64,000 nt of DNA from the NCBI RefSeq assembly GCF_003224335.1, contig NZ_QKLF01000001.1, positions 1-64,000 of the forward strand. The letters run 5' to 3'. The stretch comes from Curtobacterium sp. MCJR17_055 (GTDB lineage Bacteria > Actinomycetota > Actinomycetes > Actinomycetales > Microbacteriaceae). Position 1 is the first letter of the stretch; every line of letters begins with the position of its first letter. Both the position numbers and the translations under genes were made by a program. Below the pieces are notes generated by a model that made no database searches, had not been told where the DNA came from, and was given only the letters and a program-made list of their open reading frames with translations. Positions 26,312-35,430 of this stretch are shown here, in pieces.

Positions 26312-27288
26312 GCCGCTCCACCGGAACCGTGGTCGTCGTGGGTTCGCTCAACGTCGACCAGGTCGTGACCGTCGAGCGGCACCCGTCGCCCGGCGAGACC
26401 CTCGTCGCGACCTCCATGTCCCTGCTGCCCGGCGGCAAGGGCGCCAACCAGGCCGTCGCCGCCGCCCGTCGCGGTGCTCCCACCGCCATGGTGGGGAGCG
26501 TCGGACGGGACGGCTCGGCGCAGGTCGCCACGAGCCTCCTGGCCGACAGCGGGGTCGACGTCACGCACGTCCGTGCCGTCGACGCCCCCACCGGGCTCGC
26601 GACCGTCACCGTCGACCGGAGCGGCGAGAACACGATCGTCGTCGTCCCGGGCGCCAACCGTGCCACCGACCGGGAGGCCCTCCTCACCGCCGCCCCGGTC
26701 GTCGCGTCGGCCGCGGTGGTCGTCCTGCAGGGCGAGATCCCGGCAGACGGCATCGCCGCCGCCGCGGAACTCGCGACCGGACGGGTGCTCCTCAACCTGG
26801 CGCCCGTCGTGCCCGTCGACCGGGAGGTCGTGCTCGCGGCCGACCCGCTCGTGGTGAACGAGCACGAGGCGGCACTCGTCCTCGCGCAGCTCGACCCCGG
26901 TGCGCACGTGCCGACGGACGAACCCGCACTGGTCGCCGCGCTGCGTGCACTCGGTGTGCGGAGTGTCGTCGTGACGCTCGGCGCGCGGGGTGCACTCGTG
27001 GCGGACGGGACGGACGACCTCGTCGCGGTCCCGTCCCCGCGGGTGACCGCGGTCGACTCGTCGGGTGCGGGCGACGCGTTCGTCGGTGCCCTCGCTGCCG
27101 GGCTCGCAGCCGGGGACTCCCTGCTCGACGCCGCGCGGCAGGCCGTCCGGGTCGGGGCGTTCGCGGTGCAGGGCGTGGGGACGCAGCCGTCCTACCCGAC
27201 GCTGGACAACGTGCTGCCCTCGGTCGACCTGCAAGACGGGTCGGCTGCTCCGGCTGCTCCGGCTGCTCCGGCCGGGGGTGCGTCGTGA
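26308..27288 (+). CDS. rbsK: Ribokinase
   Basis: Phosphorylates ribose to ribose 5-phosphate. The 326-residue PfkB-family kinase has VVVVGSLNVDQVV at the start, the substrate motif GGKGANQAVAAARRG near residue 42 and the catalytic DSSGAGDAFVGAL with base D256. Translation starts at GTG 26308, overlapping the rbsB stop (GTGA). The C-terminus ends in an AP-rich repeat ([13 protein letters not shown]), unusual for ribokinases and probably disordered. Confidence 0.93.
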   Translation: MSRSTGTVVVVGSLNVDQVVTVERHPSPGETLVATSMSLLPGGKGANQAVAAARRGAPTAMVGSVGRDGSAQVATSLLADSGVDVTHVRAVDAPTGLATVTVDRSGENTIVVVPGANRATDREALLTAAPVVASAAVVVLQGEIPADGIAAAAELATGRVLLNLAPVVPVDREVVLAADPLVVNEHEAALVLAQLDPGAHVPTDEPALVAALRALGVRSVVVTLGARGALVADGTDDLVAVPSPRVTAVDSSGAGDAFVGALAAGLAAGDSLLDAARQAVRVGAFAVQGVGTQPSYPTLDNVLPSVDLQDGSAAPAAPAAPAGGAS

Positions 27289-27668
27289 AGAAGGGCGGCA
27301 TCCTCAACGCCGAGCTGAACGCCGGTCTCAGCCGGCTCGGCCACGGTGACCTGGTCGTCGTCGCGGACTGCGGCCTGCCGATCCCGCCCGGCGTGCCGGT
27401 CGTCGACCTCGCGCTCGTGCACGGGGTGCCCCGGTTCGTGGACGTCCTCGACGCCCTGCTCGGGGACGCCGTCTTCCAGGAGTGCATCGCCGCGACCGAG
27501 GCCGCCGGGACCGAGGCCGACCGGTGGCTCACCGACCGGTTCCCGGAGCGACGTGCGGTGTCGCACGAGGAGCTCAAGACGATGTCCGCGGACGCCCGCC
27601 TGTTCGTTCGCACCGGCGAAGCCACGGCCTTCGCGAACGCCGTCCTCGTCTGCGGCGTCCCGTTCTGA
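27285..27668 (+). CDS. rbsD: D-ribose pyranase
   Basis: A 127-residue protein that speeds conversion between beta-pyranose and beta-furanose ribose so that RbsK receives the right form. The active-site residues H20 (RLGHGD) and D28 (ADCGLPIP) are at the same positions as in E. coli RbsD, and the C-terminal TGEATAFANAVLVCGVPF is conserved. The GTG start at 27285 overlaps the rbsK stop by four bases. Last gene of the rbs operon. Confidence 0.93.
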   Translation: MKKGGILNAELNAGLSRLGHGDLVVVADCGLPIPPGVPVVDLALVHGVPRFVDVLDALLGDAVFQECIAATEAAGTEADRWLTDRFPERRAVSHEELKTMSADARLFVRTGEATAFANAVLVCGVPF

Positions 27669-27672
27669 CCGG

Positions 27673-27705
27673 GGTCCCGGCCGGGTCATCCCCTCGGCCG
27701 GGACC
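27673..27705. terminator. Bidirectional hairpin between rbsD and the facing membrane gene
   Basis: GGTCCCGGCCG (27673-27683) pairs perfectly with CGGCCGGGACC (27695-27705) over an 11-base loop. It starts five bases after the rbsD stop and overlaps the last codons of the convergent minus-strand gene. Confidence 0.65.
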
Positions 27706-28315
27706 GCCACCACTCCCGCGCTGTCCCGAGCGGCTTCGCGAGGGCCGTCCGGCGACGGTGCGCGTGAGCCCGCCGGACGGCGACCGGCACGCCGATCGCG
27801 AGGAACACCGCTCCCGTTGCACCGACGACGGCACCGATCCGGACCTGTCGTTGCAGGCTCGCGCGAGCGCCCGCACCCGCCAGGGCGATGGTGCGACGGT
27901 CGTCGGGGTCGATCAACACGGTCAGACGCTGCCCACGCTGGTAGCGCTCGCGCGCCGTGCTCGCGTACCCACGCAGCGGAGTCGTGGACGTGACGCCGTC
28001 GATCGTCTGCCGGGTGACGGGCCAGTACTCGGTCCAGCTCCCACCGCGGTGACCGGTGTGGTGCTGTTCCTCGACCGCGACGACGACTGCGGACACCGTC
28101 CTTCCACGCTCGTGCAGGTCCGTGTTCTGCCGCAGCGTCGCGATGTCCCCGGGCAGGGTGAACACGACCGGCAGGACCGCGAGGAATCCGATCACCACCA
28201 GCCAGCGTGGCCAACCCACGCGGACGCTCTCCCCGGTTCCGCGCCAGAACCGGGCCCAGGTCATCGGCTGCCGCGGTCGACGTGGGCGGCGGCGCCGCTT
28301 CCTCGGCTTCGGCAC
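27686..28315 (-). CDS. DUF3592-like membrane protein
   Basis: A 209-residue protein with a very basic N-terminus, one membrane span near residues 38-58 (WLVVIGFLAVLPVVFTLPG), an extracytoplasmic part containing WTEYWPVTRQTIDG, and a second span near 160-178. The layout resembles DUF3592 proteins, whose function is not known. GTG at 28315 has an excellent GGGGAGG ribosome site and begins two bases after the stop of the acetyltransferase, so the two are cotranscribed. Confidence 0.65.
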   Translation of the reverse strand: MPKPRKRRRRPRRPRQPMTWARFWRGTGESVRVGWPRWLVVIGFLAVLPVVFTLPGDIATLRQNTDLHERGRTVSAVVVAVEEQHHTGHRGGSWTEYWPVTRQTIDGVTSTTPLRGYASTARERYQRGQRLTVLIDPDDRRTIALAGAGARASLQRQVRIGAVVGATGAVFLAIGVPVAVRRAHAHRRRTALAKPLGTAREWWRSRPRG

Positions 28316-28317
28316 GG

Positions 28318-28872
28318 CTACCTCCCCGCTGGGTCAGTGGCGCGAGCACCGTGGTGGTCGCTGGCGGCGCGCTGGTCACCGTGGGCACGGCGGGTGGGAA
28401 GGTCGCGCCGGTAGAACACGAGTGACCGACGGCGGTCGACCTCCGCCAGGCCGTTCGACTCGAGGACACGCTGCGACGCGGTGTTCGTCACGTCCGTGTC
28501 CGCCACCGCGACCCGCGCGCCGCAGACGGCCGCGCGGTCGAGAGCCAGTCCCACTGCCTCCGTCGCCAGACCGGCGCCCCGAGCCGACGGGACCAGGCCG
28601 TACCCGAACTCGACCGTCCCCGATGCATCCGGCGGGCCGAAGAAGCCGAACCCGCCGACGGCGAGACCATCCGACGTTCGCCTGACGAGGTACATCGTGA
28701 AGTCGGGGTCCACCTCCGACGCGGTCGCCAACGACCGCAGTGGGTCGAGCTCATCCGCGAAGGGGTACTCGGCGTGCCAGTCATCACCGGGACGCTCGTC
28801 ACGCGCGACGACACGAGCCGCGAGTTCCGGCGTGATGGGTTCGAGCGTCGCCAGCGCCCCGTGCAGGATCAC
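28318..28872 (-). CDS. GNAT-family N-acetyltransferase (RimJ-like)
   Basis: A 184-residue GCN5-related acetyltransferase. The acetyl-CoA-binding segment is YGLVPSARGAGLATEAVGLA (about 96-115), followed by the TNTASQRVLESNGL helix typical of the RimJ/RimL subgroup that acetylates protein N-termini or small amines. GTG at 28872 is chosen because LEPITPELAARV begins the family N-terminus there. Longer forms add Arg-rich sequence without similarity. Substrate unknown. Confidence 0.75.
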   Translation of the reverse strand: MILHGALATLEPITPELAARVVARDERPGDDWHAEYPFADELDPLRSLATASEVDPDFTMYLVRRTSDGLAVGGFGFFGPPDASGTVEFGYGLVPSARGAGLATEAVGLALDRAAVCGARVAVADTDVTNTASQRVLESNGLAEVDRRRSLVFYRRDLPTRRAHGDQRAASDHHGARATDPAGR

Positions 28873-28966
28873 GCGTCGATTCTCGCAGGGCCGACGGTGC
28901 AGTCCTCGGTGACGCGATCGACAGGACACGAACCAGCGACCCAGCGCCGGTCCCTGCGGGCCGCGG

Positions 28967-29527
28967 TCACACCGGGCCGAGCGGCTGGTGGTCGCCCGCC
29001 GGGTTCTCCACGCGGATGGGATCACCGGCCCGGACCGTTCCGCCCGAGACGACGACTGCCATGACGCCGCCTCTGCGTCGCACCGAGCCGTCTTCGGCGC
29101 GACCCAACACCTCGCGGAGGAGACCGGGCTCGAAGTCGTTGATCTGCTGGCACGGGTTCCGCAACCCGGTCACGCGGACGCAGGCGTCGGCTCCGAGGTG
29201 GAGCAGTGCACCGGTCGACAGTCCGAGGAGGTCGATCCCCCGCGTCGTGATGTTCTCGCCCATCTCGCCCGGCGCGACCGCGAAGCCGACCTCAGCCACC
29301 TCGTCGAAGAGCTCGGCGTGGATCAGGTGCACTTGGCGCAGGTTCGGCTGCAGCGGGTCCCGAGCCACACGCGATCGGTGCTGCACCGTGCGTCCCGCAT
29401 GTGCGTCACCCTCGACGCCCAGGCCCTCGACGAGCGTCACCTCGTCCACGACGGGTTTGCTGAAGTCGTGGCTGCTGTCCCTGCTCACCGCGACCACCCG
29501 TGCTCGGTCTCCGCGTTCCCCCGTCAT
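28967..29527 (-). CDS. MOSC domain-containing protein
   Basis: A 186-residue MOSC-family protein, related to the C-terminal domain of molybdenum cofactor sulfurase. The family pattern shows as GLGVEGDAHAG (about 37-47), APGEMGENITTRGIDL and the cysteine-bearing VTGLRNPCQQINDFEPG. Family members are thought to carry sulfur or detoxify using molybdenum cofactor. The exact substrate is unknown. ATG at 29527 is used. It may be cotranscribed with the acetyltransferase 94 bases downstream. Confidence 0.82.
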   Translation of the reverse strand: MTGERGDRARVVAVSRDSSHDFSKPVVDEVTLVEGLGVEGDAHAGRTVQHRSRVARDPLQPNLRQVHLIHAELFDEVAEVGFAVAPGEMGENITTRGIDLLGLSTGALLHLGADACVRVTGLRNPCQQINDFEPGLLREVLGRAEDGSVRRRGGVMAVVVSGGTVRAGDPIRVENPAGDHQPLGPV

Positions 29528-29611
29528 GTGGTGATCCTGCCCCAGGCGTGCGAGCGACGGCAACACCGCGACCCGGGTGACGCGGAGGCCGGCCCCGCGA
29601 TGGATGGTCGC

Positions 29612-29845
29612 CTACCGCGCGGACGAGAGGGCGACGGCGTCGTGCGACAAGGCGGCGAACTGTCGGCCGGGGTAGCGCAGTCCGGCGAAGTACATGTTCG
29701 TGTGGGCCACTATCTGCTCGCCGGTGATGGCCACTCCGTCGTGCTCGGCGTCTGTCGTCGTGTGGGCGTCGGCGACCAGCGTCACGTCGTACCTCCCGCC
29801 GTGGCGGAAGTGCCACCCGGACGCGGCCGAGTTCGCACCCGTCAC
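29612..29845 (-). pseudogene. Truncated isochorismatase-like hydrolase (C-terminal remnant)
   Basis: About 77 codons read [20 protein letters not shown] and [19 protein letters not shown], matching the last third of cysteine hydrolases of the isochorismatase family. The N-terminal part with the catalytic Asp and Lys, and the active-site Cys itself, are missing. In the same frame upstream there is a stop codon at 29861-29863, and then the tRNA-Pro terminator begins at 29876-29906. The gene was therefore cut off right beside the tRNA, as happens when a mobile element comes or goes at a tRNA end. No function expected. Confidence 0.65.
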
Positions 29846-29875
29846 CGAACGAGAATCGCGTCAGGAGAACGAAGA

Positions 29876-29906
29876 AGCCCCGACGGAACTCGGTTCCGTC
29901 GGGGCT
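29876..29906 (-). terminator. Terminator of tRNA-Pro
   Basis: AGCCCCGACGGAAC (29876-29889) and its exact complement at 29893-29906 form a 14-bp stem with a 3-base loop. On the minus strand it is followed by TTCTTCGTT, a partial U-tract. It lies six bases past the tRNA. Confidence 0.85.
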
Positions 29907-29911
29907 GTCGG

Positions 29912-29985
<74 letters not shown>

Positions 29986-30123
29986 TGAGTCCGTACGGAC
30001 CCAGACCCCGTGTCCACGAAGGACACTGCAGGCCCTGCTCCCCACCCGACCGAGCGCGGAGCAGCCCAACCAGCATAGCGGAAGCGCGAGCCCCACCGCG
30101 CCACGGCCCGCAGCCCGCGCGCG

Positions 30124-30774
30124 TCAACCCTGCGTGTGCAGCGCCGACGTGCCCTCGCGGCGAGCGCCGACACCCTGGGCAGCGTGACCAGGTCGGACGA
30201 CCCGCCGCTCCCGCGACAACCACGGCAGTGCGAACCCGGCGAGCAACGCGCCGGCCCCGTCCGCGGCCAGGTCGCCGATGGTGTCGTCGTAGCCGACGAC
30301 GATCGTGTCGTCGACGAAGTTGTGCCCGAGCCACTCGCCGATCTCCCACACGGAGCCGATCGCCATCCCCGCGGCGAGCGCCACGAGGGCGGAGAGCAGC
30401 ACCCCGGCACGCGGGGCCGAGGCGATGACCCCGACGTCCGAGGCGATGACGTAGAGCAGCCCGGCGAGCAGGCCGACCAGGATGACGTGCACGACCTTGT
30501 CCCACAGGAACACGGTCGTGTACCAGTCGAGCATGCTGCTCCATGCGGCGACCAGGCTCAGCAGGACCACCGCTGCGTCGAACGTCGGGCGGAGTCCGAG
30601 CATGCGCGGGACGACGGCGCCGAGGAGTGCGAGCGCCATCACGGCGAACGCCACCGCGCCCCATCCCACGGCGGCGACGGGCACGCTGACGAGCGTCACG
30701 ATCCGGAGCACGTCGGCGGCCCAGACGGCGCCGTGCGGTCGGCGGAGGAACGTCAGCCCGAGGGTGGCGATCAC
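30124..30774 (-). CDS. DUF2238/YjdF-like membrane protein
   Basis: A 216-residue membrane protein with five or six hydrophobic spans. The conserved acidic pattern of the YjdF group is present: WDKVVHVILVGLLAG, then IGSVWEIGEWLGHNFVDDT and GYDDTIGDLAADGAGAL, which place Asp and Glu residues inside or beside membrane spans. Function of the family is unknown. GTG at 30774 overlaps the stop of the upstream endonuclease-like gene by four bases, so they form an operon. Confidence 0.75.
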   Translation of the reverse strand: MIATLGLTFLRRPHGAVWAADVLRIVTLVSVPVAAVGWGAVAFAVMALALLGAVVPRMLGLRPTFDAAVVLLSLVAAWSSMLDWYTTVFLWDKVVHVILVGLLAGLLYVIASDVGVIASAPRAGVLLSALVALAAGMAIGSVWEIGEWLGHNFVDDTIVVGYDDTIGDLAADGAGALLAGFALPWLSRERRVVRPGHAAQGVGARREGTSALHTQG

Positions 30775-31607
30775 GCGCTCGCTCCGAACGACAGGACGGC
30801 GTGCACGGCGAGGTGGTCCGAGGGCCACACTCCCCCGGGCCGCCTGGTGGACACGGCGACGCGGGACACGACGGCCGTCTCGGTCGCGAGCACGCCGTCG
30901 ATGCGTGGCCGGTCGGCGCGGGGCTCCCGGTACGCGGCGTACGTCCCGACCTCCGGCGTTTCCGGACGGGAGGCCCGCCCCCAGGTGTCGGGGACACTTG
31001 CGTCCGCCAGCGCACGCCACGGCGCGGATCCTGCCGCACTGTTGAAGTCGGCCATCACGACGGCCGGCAGCGCGGACTCGGCCACGATCCTGCCGAGGAG
31101 TTGCGCAGACCGGAGCCGCGCCCACGGCGAGACGACGTCGAGGTGCGTCGCCAGGGCGAGGAAGCGTCCGCCGGTGGCGTGGTCGTCGAGGACCACGCCG
31201 ACCGCGTGGCGGGGGAAGGCGGTGGCCCAGGCGCGGCTGCCGGGGCGGAGCGGTCGGCGGGAGAGCGCCCACGAGCGGCGTTCGACGACGGTGCAGCGCT
31301 CGGTGTCGACGAGGACCCCGACGGCCTCGCCGTCGCCGTGGCGGTCCCGCCCGAGGAGGACGGCTTCCCACCGTTCGCCGATGCCGGTGGCGAGGTCGAC
31401 CGCCTGCGGGCGCAGGGCCTCCTGGACGGCGAGCACGGTCGGCTGCTCGGAGGCGACGAGCGCGACGACGGCGTCCCGTCGGTGCTCCCACGCGTCCGGG
31501 TGCCCGGCAGGGCGAGGCACCTGGCGGCGAAGGTTGAGGGTCATGCAGTGCAGATCGGGAGGCGACACCGGCCCGATGGTCGGTCGGTCGTCGGCCTGTC
31601 GGAGCAT
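30771..31607 (-). CDS. Endonuclease/exonuclease/phosphatase family protein
   Basis: A 278-residue EEP-superfamily hydrolase (DNase I / exonuclease III / phosphodiesterase fold). Visible motifs are MTLNLRRQ (metal-site Asn), VLAVQEAL (catalytic Glu), THLDVVSPWARLRSAQL, VVMADFNSAAGS (Asp/Asn) and WPSDHLAVHAVL (general-base Asp-His). No signal peptide is evident. The substrate may be nucleic acid, sphingomyelin-like lipid or inositol phosphate and cannot be decided. Translationally coupled to the following membrane protein. Confidence 0.82.
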   Translation of the reverse strand: MLRQADDRPTIGPVSPPDLHCMTLNLRRQVPRPAGHPDAWEHRRDAVVALVASEQPTVLAVQEALRPQAVDLATGIGERWEAVLLGRDRHGDGEAVGVLVDTERCTVVERRSWALSRRPLRPGSRAWATAFPRHAVGVVLDDHATGGRFLALATHLDVVSPWARLRSAQLLGRIVAESALPAVVMADFNSAAGSAPWRALADASVPDTWGRASRPETPEVGTYAAYREPRADRPRIDGVLATETAVVSRVAVSTRRPGGVWPSDHLAVHAVLSFGASA

Positions 31608-31676
31608 GCTCCCGTTCTACCGACCGGACTGACCCGGTTCCCAGGCTGGCCGTCGTCCGGCTCCTATGGTGGCTCG

Positions 31677-33140
31677 ATGCGTTCCCGACCCGTTCGTCCT
31701 CTGCTCGCGCTCGCGGTGACCGGCCTCGTCCTCGGTGTCACCGCCTGTTCCGGTGCCGCGCCGGACCCGCGGCCGACCCTGGCCCGTGCGGCGTCCGACG
31801 CTGTCACGGTCGTCGCGCAGGACTCCGCCGCCGAGCGGTCGGTCCGGACGAGTCGGGGGTTGTTCCGGTCGGCTCCCGGTGCGGTCGTGGCGCCGGCGGA
31901 CGACGCCGACGCGGTGCGGCGGGCGGCGAGCGCCGCGGTGCGCGCGCACGTCCCCGCGCTCCTCGTGGGCGCGGGACCGGAGGCGGTCGACGCCGAGCTC
32001 GAGCGGCTCGACGCGTCCTGGTACCAGGCGGTCGGCAGGGTCTCGCTCGACACGGACGTCGCCGAGCGGGACGCGCCGGAAGGAGGCCAGCGGGCGGAGG
32101 CGGAGCGGGCCTCCCGGCAGACGGTGCTCGTGGCGGACCGGTCCTCGGACGCCGCGGCCGTGGCGACCGCGCGGGCTGCCGGTGCCCAGCTGGTGGAGAT
32201 GCCCTCGGGCGTGTCGGACCCTGCCGCGTCGGGCGACGTCGTGCGCGCGCTGCACGCTGCGGAGGGTCGGCCGACGCTGCTGCTCGGCGCCGCCTTCGCG
32301 GACCTCCGCGACCCCGAGTGGGTCGTCCGGGCGGCGCAGACCGGGTACCGGATCGGCGACGGCGGCCAGCGGCCCTTCGACGGACACCGGTACACGGCCC
32401 TGTACGGCGCTCCGGGCGCGCCCGTGCTCGGGGTGCTCGGCGAACAGGACCCGGCGGCGAGCGTGCGGCGGGCCAAGGCCCTCGCGCGGGAGTACCGCGG
32501 GATCTCCGACGTGCCCGTGACGCCCGCGTTCGAAGTGATCGCGACCGTCGCCGCCGGCGAGGCCGGAGCGGACGGCGACTACTCACGCGAGCTGCCCGTG
32601 TCCACCCTCGAGCCGTACGTCGACGCGGCCCACGAGGCCGGCATGCCGACGATCATCGACCTGCAGCCCGGGCGGAGCGACTTCCTCTCCCAGGCGCAAC
32701 GGTACGAGTCGCTGCTGCGGCGGCCGGACGTGTGGTTGGCGCTCGACCCGGAGTGGCGACTCGGGCCCGACCAGGTCCCGCTCGAGCAGATCGGCTCGGT
32801 CGGTGCGCGGGAGGTGGACGAGGTGTCGGCGTGGCTCGCGGAGCTCGTCCGCCGGCAGGGGCTGCCGCCGAAGGCACTCGTGTTGCACCAGTTCCGGTCG
32901 TCGATGATCGCCGACCGCGGCTCGCTCACCTCGCACCCGGAGCTCGACCTGCTCGTGCACGTCGACGGGCAGGGCGCGCAGCCGGACAAGCAGGCGACTT
33001 GGAAGGCGCTGCACGAGGGCGGTCCGGAGGGGCTGCACTGGGGGTGGAAGAACTTCCACGACGAGGACTCGCCGATGCTGACGCCGGAGCAGACGATGGC
33101 CGAGGTGGAGCCGACCCCGTCGCTGGTCACCTACCAGTGA
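31677..33140 (+). CDS. Lipoprotein with repeated cell-wall-binding-like half and a TIM-barrel-like half
   Basis: A 487-residue lipoprotein: signal with lipobox LVLGVTAC ending at about C23. Residues 35-270 hold alternating units (VRAHVPALLVGAGPEAVDAE, TVLVADRSSDAAAVATARAA, RPTLLLGAAFADL) that resemble cell-wall-binding repeat 2 modules. The second half (PAFEVIATVAAGEAGADGDY, IIDLQPGRSDFL, VWLALDPEWRL, KALVLHQF, HWGWKNFHDED) looks like a conserved actinobacterial barrel domain without assigned activity. It would sit outside the membrane. Its activity is unknown. It stands alone between divergent and co-directional neighbours. Confidence 0.75.
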   Translation: MRSRPVRPLLALAVTGLVLGVTACSGAAPDPRPTLARAASDAVTVVAQDSAAERSVRTSRGLFRSAPGAVVAPADDADAVRRAASAAVRAHVPALLVGAGPEAVDAELERLDASWYQAVGRVSLDTDVAERDAPEGGQRAEAERASRQTVLVADRSSDAAAVATARAAGAQLVEMPSGVSDPAASGDVVRALHAAEGRPTLLLGAAFADLRDPEWVVRAAQTGYRIGDGGQRPFDGHRYTALYGAPGAPVLGVLGEQDPAASVRRAKALAREYRGISDVPVTPAFEVIATVAAGEAGADGDYSRELPVSTLEPYVDAAHEAGMPTIIDLQPGRSDFLSQAQRYESLLRRPDVWLALDPEWRLGPDQVPLEQIGSVGAREVDEVSAWLAELVRRQGLPPKALVLHQFRSSMIADRGSLTSHPELDLLVHVDGQGAQPDKQATWKALHEGGPEGLHWGWKNFHDEDSPMLTPEQTMAEVEPTPSLVTYQ

Positions 33141-33211
33141 GTGGTCGCGGGTCCTCCACAGCCTTGTGGCTCGTGGCCGGGTTCGTCGGTCGGTCCTGAC
33201 AGCATGGGGGC

Positions 33212-35407
33212 ATGCGTTCACCTGCTGCCTCCTCCGTCCCGCCTGCTGCGGGGGTCGCGTCGTCGGCCGGCCCGGCACCGTCGGCCGGTCCGGCACCGTC
33301 CGCTGCGATCGCCGCCGAGGCGCAGGAGGCCCTGCAGGCCCTGACCGGTCGGGTCGACGCCGTCTTCCACCCGGGGCAACTCGAGGCGATCTCCGCGCTC
33401 GTCGAGCACCGGCAGCGCGCCCTCGTCGTGCAGCGCACCGGGTGGGGCAAGTCGGCCGTCTACTTCCTCGCCACCCTGTTGCTCCGGCGCCGGGGCGGCG
33501 GGCCGACCGTGCTCGTGTCGCCGCTGCTCGCGCTCATGCGGGACCAGGTCGCAGCGGCCGCGCGGGCCGGGGTGCGAGCGGTGTCCATCAACTCGGCGAA
33601 CGCGCACGAGTGGACCGAGACGCAGGCCGCCCTCGCCCGTGACGAGGTCGACGTGCTCCTCGTCTCCCCCGAGCGGCTCAACAACCCGAAGTTCCGCGAC
33701 GAACAGCTGCCGGCGCTCATCGGGCGGATGGGGATGCTCGTCGTCGACGAAGCGCACTGCATCTCCGACTGGGGGCACGACTTCCGACCCGACTACCGGC
33801 GCCTGGCCGAGCTGATCCGCTCCCTGCCGCACGGTGTCCCGGTGCTCGCGACGACGGCGACCGCGAACGAGCGCGTCGTCGAGGACGTCGCCGAGCAGCT
33901 CACCGCCGGCCCCGAGGACCCGGTGTTCACCATCCGTGGGTCGCTCGCCCGGGCCTCGCTGCGGCTCGGCGTGCTCACACTGCCCGACGCCCGCGCCCGG
34001 CTCGGCTGGTTGCTCGCGCACCTCGGCGACCTGCCCGGCAGCGGCATCATCTACACGCTCACGGTCTCGGCGGCCGAGGACATCGCCCGCCTGCTGCGCG
34101 AGTCCGGGTACGCCGTCCGCGCGTACACCGGCCGGACCGACAACGAGGAACGCGAACAGCTCGAAGGGCAGTTGAAGGGCAACGAGCTGAAGGCCCTGGT
34201 CGCGACGAGTGCGCTCGGCATGGGGTTCGACAAGCCCGACCTCGGTTTCGTCGTGCACATCGGCGCGCCGTCCTCGCCGGTCGCCTACTACCAGCAGATC
34301 GGTCGTGCGGGCCGCGCGACGGACAACGCCGACGTGCTGCTGCTGCCCGGACGCGAGGACCAGGAGATCTGGCAGTACTTCGCGAGCGCGTCCATGCCGA
34401 CCGAGTCGCGCGCCTCGGCCGTGCTCGGTGCACTCTCCCCCGACAGCGCCATGTCGACCGTCGCACTCGAAGGGCTCGTCGACATCAAGCGGTCGACGCT
34501 CGAACTCCTGCTCAAGGTGCTCGACGTCGACGGCGCCGTCCGTCGTGTCGGCGGCGGCTGGGTCACGACCGGCCGCCCGTGGGAGTACGACGCCGCCCGC
34601 TACGAGCGCGTCGCCGCTGCCCGTGCCGCCGAGGCCGGGTCGATGCTGGCGTACGAGTCGACCAGCGCGTGCCGGATGCAGCTGCTCCAGCAGGACCTCG
34701 ACGACCCAACGGCCGAGCCGTGCGGCCGGTGCGACAACTGCGCCGGCGCCTGGTACCCGACGGACGTCTCCGACGCGGACCGCTCCGGTGCCGCCACCGC
34801 GCTCGACCAGGTCGGCGTCGAGATCGCCCCGCGTGCGCAGTGGCCCTCGGGCATGGCGTCCCTCGGGGTCGCGGTGAAGGGCAAGATCCCGGCCGGGGAA
34901 CTCGTGGCCCCGGGCCGGGCGGTCGCGCGACTCACCGACCTCGGGTGGGGCGGGCCGCTCCGGGCGCTGTTCGCGACCGGCACCCCGGACGGCCCGGTGT
35001 CCCGCGAACTCGTCGAGGGCTGCGTCCGAGCGCTGAAGGACTGGCCGTGGGAGGTCCGACCGACCGGCGTGGTGGCGCTGTCCTCGCGCTCCCGCCCGCA
35101 GCTCGTCGGCTCGCTCGCGCAGGCCCTGTCCTCGATCGGGCGACTGCAGCACCTCGGCACCCTGGACCGCGACGGCGGCGTCCCGCGCGGCGACGGCGCG
35201 ACGAACAGCGCCTACCGGTTGTCCGGCGTCTGGGACACCTTCGTCGTCGGCCCGGAGCTGGCCGCCGCACTGCAGGCAGACGAGGGGCCGGTGCTGCTCG
35301 TGGACGACCTGGTCGACAGCCGGTGGACGATGACGGTCGCGGGTCGCGAACTCCGCCGGGCCGGAGCGTCCGCCGTGCTGCCGTTCGCGCTCGCCACCGT
35401 CGCCTGA
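33212..35407 (+). CDS. recQ: RecQ-family DNA helicase with C-terminal phosphoribosyltransferase-like domain
   Basis: A 731-residue superfamily 2 helicase that unwinds DNA 3' to 5' in recombination and repair. Motif I RTGWGKS is at residues 75-81, the DEAH box at 179-182 (VVDEAHCISDWGHDFR) and motif VI QQIGRAGRA near 370. A Cys cluster CRMQLLQQDL to CGRCDNC (about 490-515) forms the RecQ zinc site. Instead of an HRDC domain, the C-terminus ends in a phosphoribosyltransferase-like module with VLLVDDLVDSRWTMT (D698, D699, D702), as in ComF-type proteins. The first 40 residues are a low-complexity Ala/Pro/Ser tail. Confidence 0.88.
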   Translation: MRSPAASSVPPAAGVASSAGPAPSAGPAPSAAIAAEAQEALQALTGRVDAVFHPGQLEAISALVEHRQRALVVQRTGWGKSAVYFLATLLLRRRGGGPTVLVSPLLALMRDQVAAAARAGVRAVSINSANAHEWTETQAALARDEVDVLLVSPERLNNPKFRDEQLPALIGRMGMLVVDEAHCISDWGHDFRPDYRRLAELIRSLPHGVPVLATTATANERVVEDVAEQLTAGPEDPVFTIRGSLARASLRLGVLTLPDARARLGWLLAHLGDLPGSGIIYTLTVSAAEDIARLLRESGYAVRAYTGRTDNEEREQLEGQLKGNELKALVATSALGMGFDKPDLGFVVHIGAPSSPVAYYQQIGRAGRATDNADVLLLPGREDQEIWQYFASASMPTESRASAVLGALSPDSAMSTVALEGLVDIKRSTLELLLKVLDVDGAVRRVGGGWVTTGRPWEYDAARYERVAAARAAEAGSMLAYESTSACRMQLLQQDLDDPTAEPCGRCDNCAGAWYPTDVSDADRSGAATALDQVGVEIAPRAQWPSGMASLGVAVKGKIPAGELVAPGRAVARLTDLGWGGPLRALFATGTPDGPVSRELVEGCVRALKDWPWEVRPTGVVALSSRSRPQLVGSLAQALSSIGRLQHLGTLDRDGGVPRGDGATNSAYRLSGVWDTFVVGPELAAALQADEGPVLLVDDLVDSRWTMTVAGRELRRAGASAVLPFALATVA

Positions 35408-35430
35408 CCGACCGCCACTGACGAACGGCC

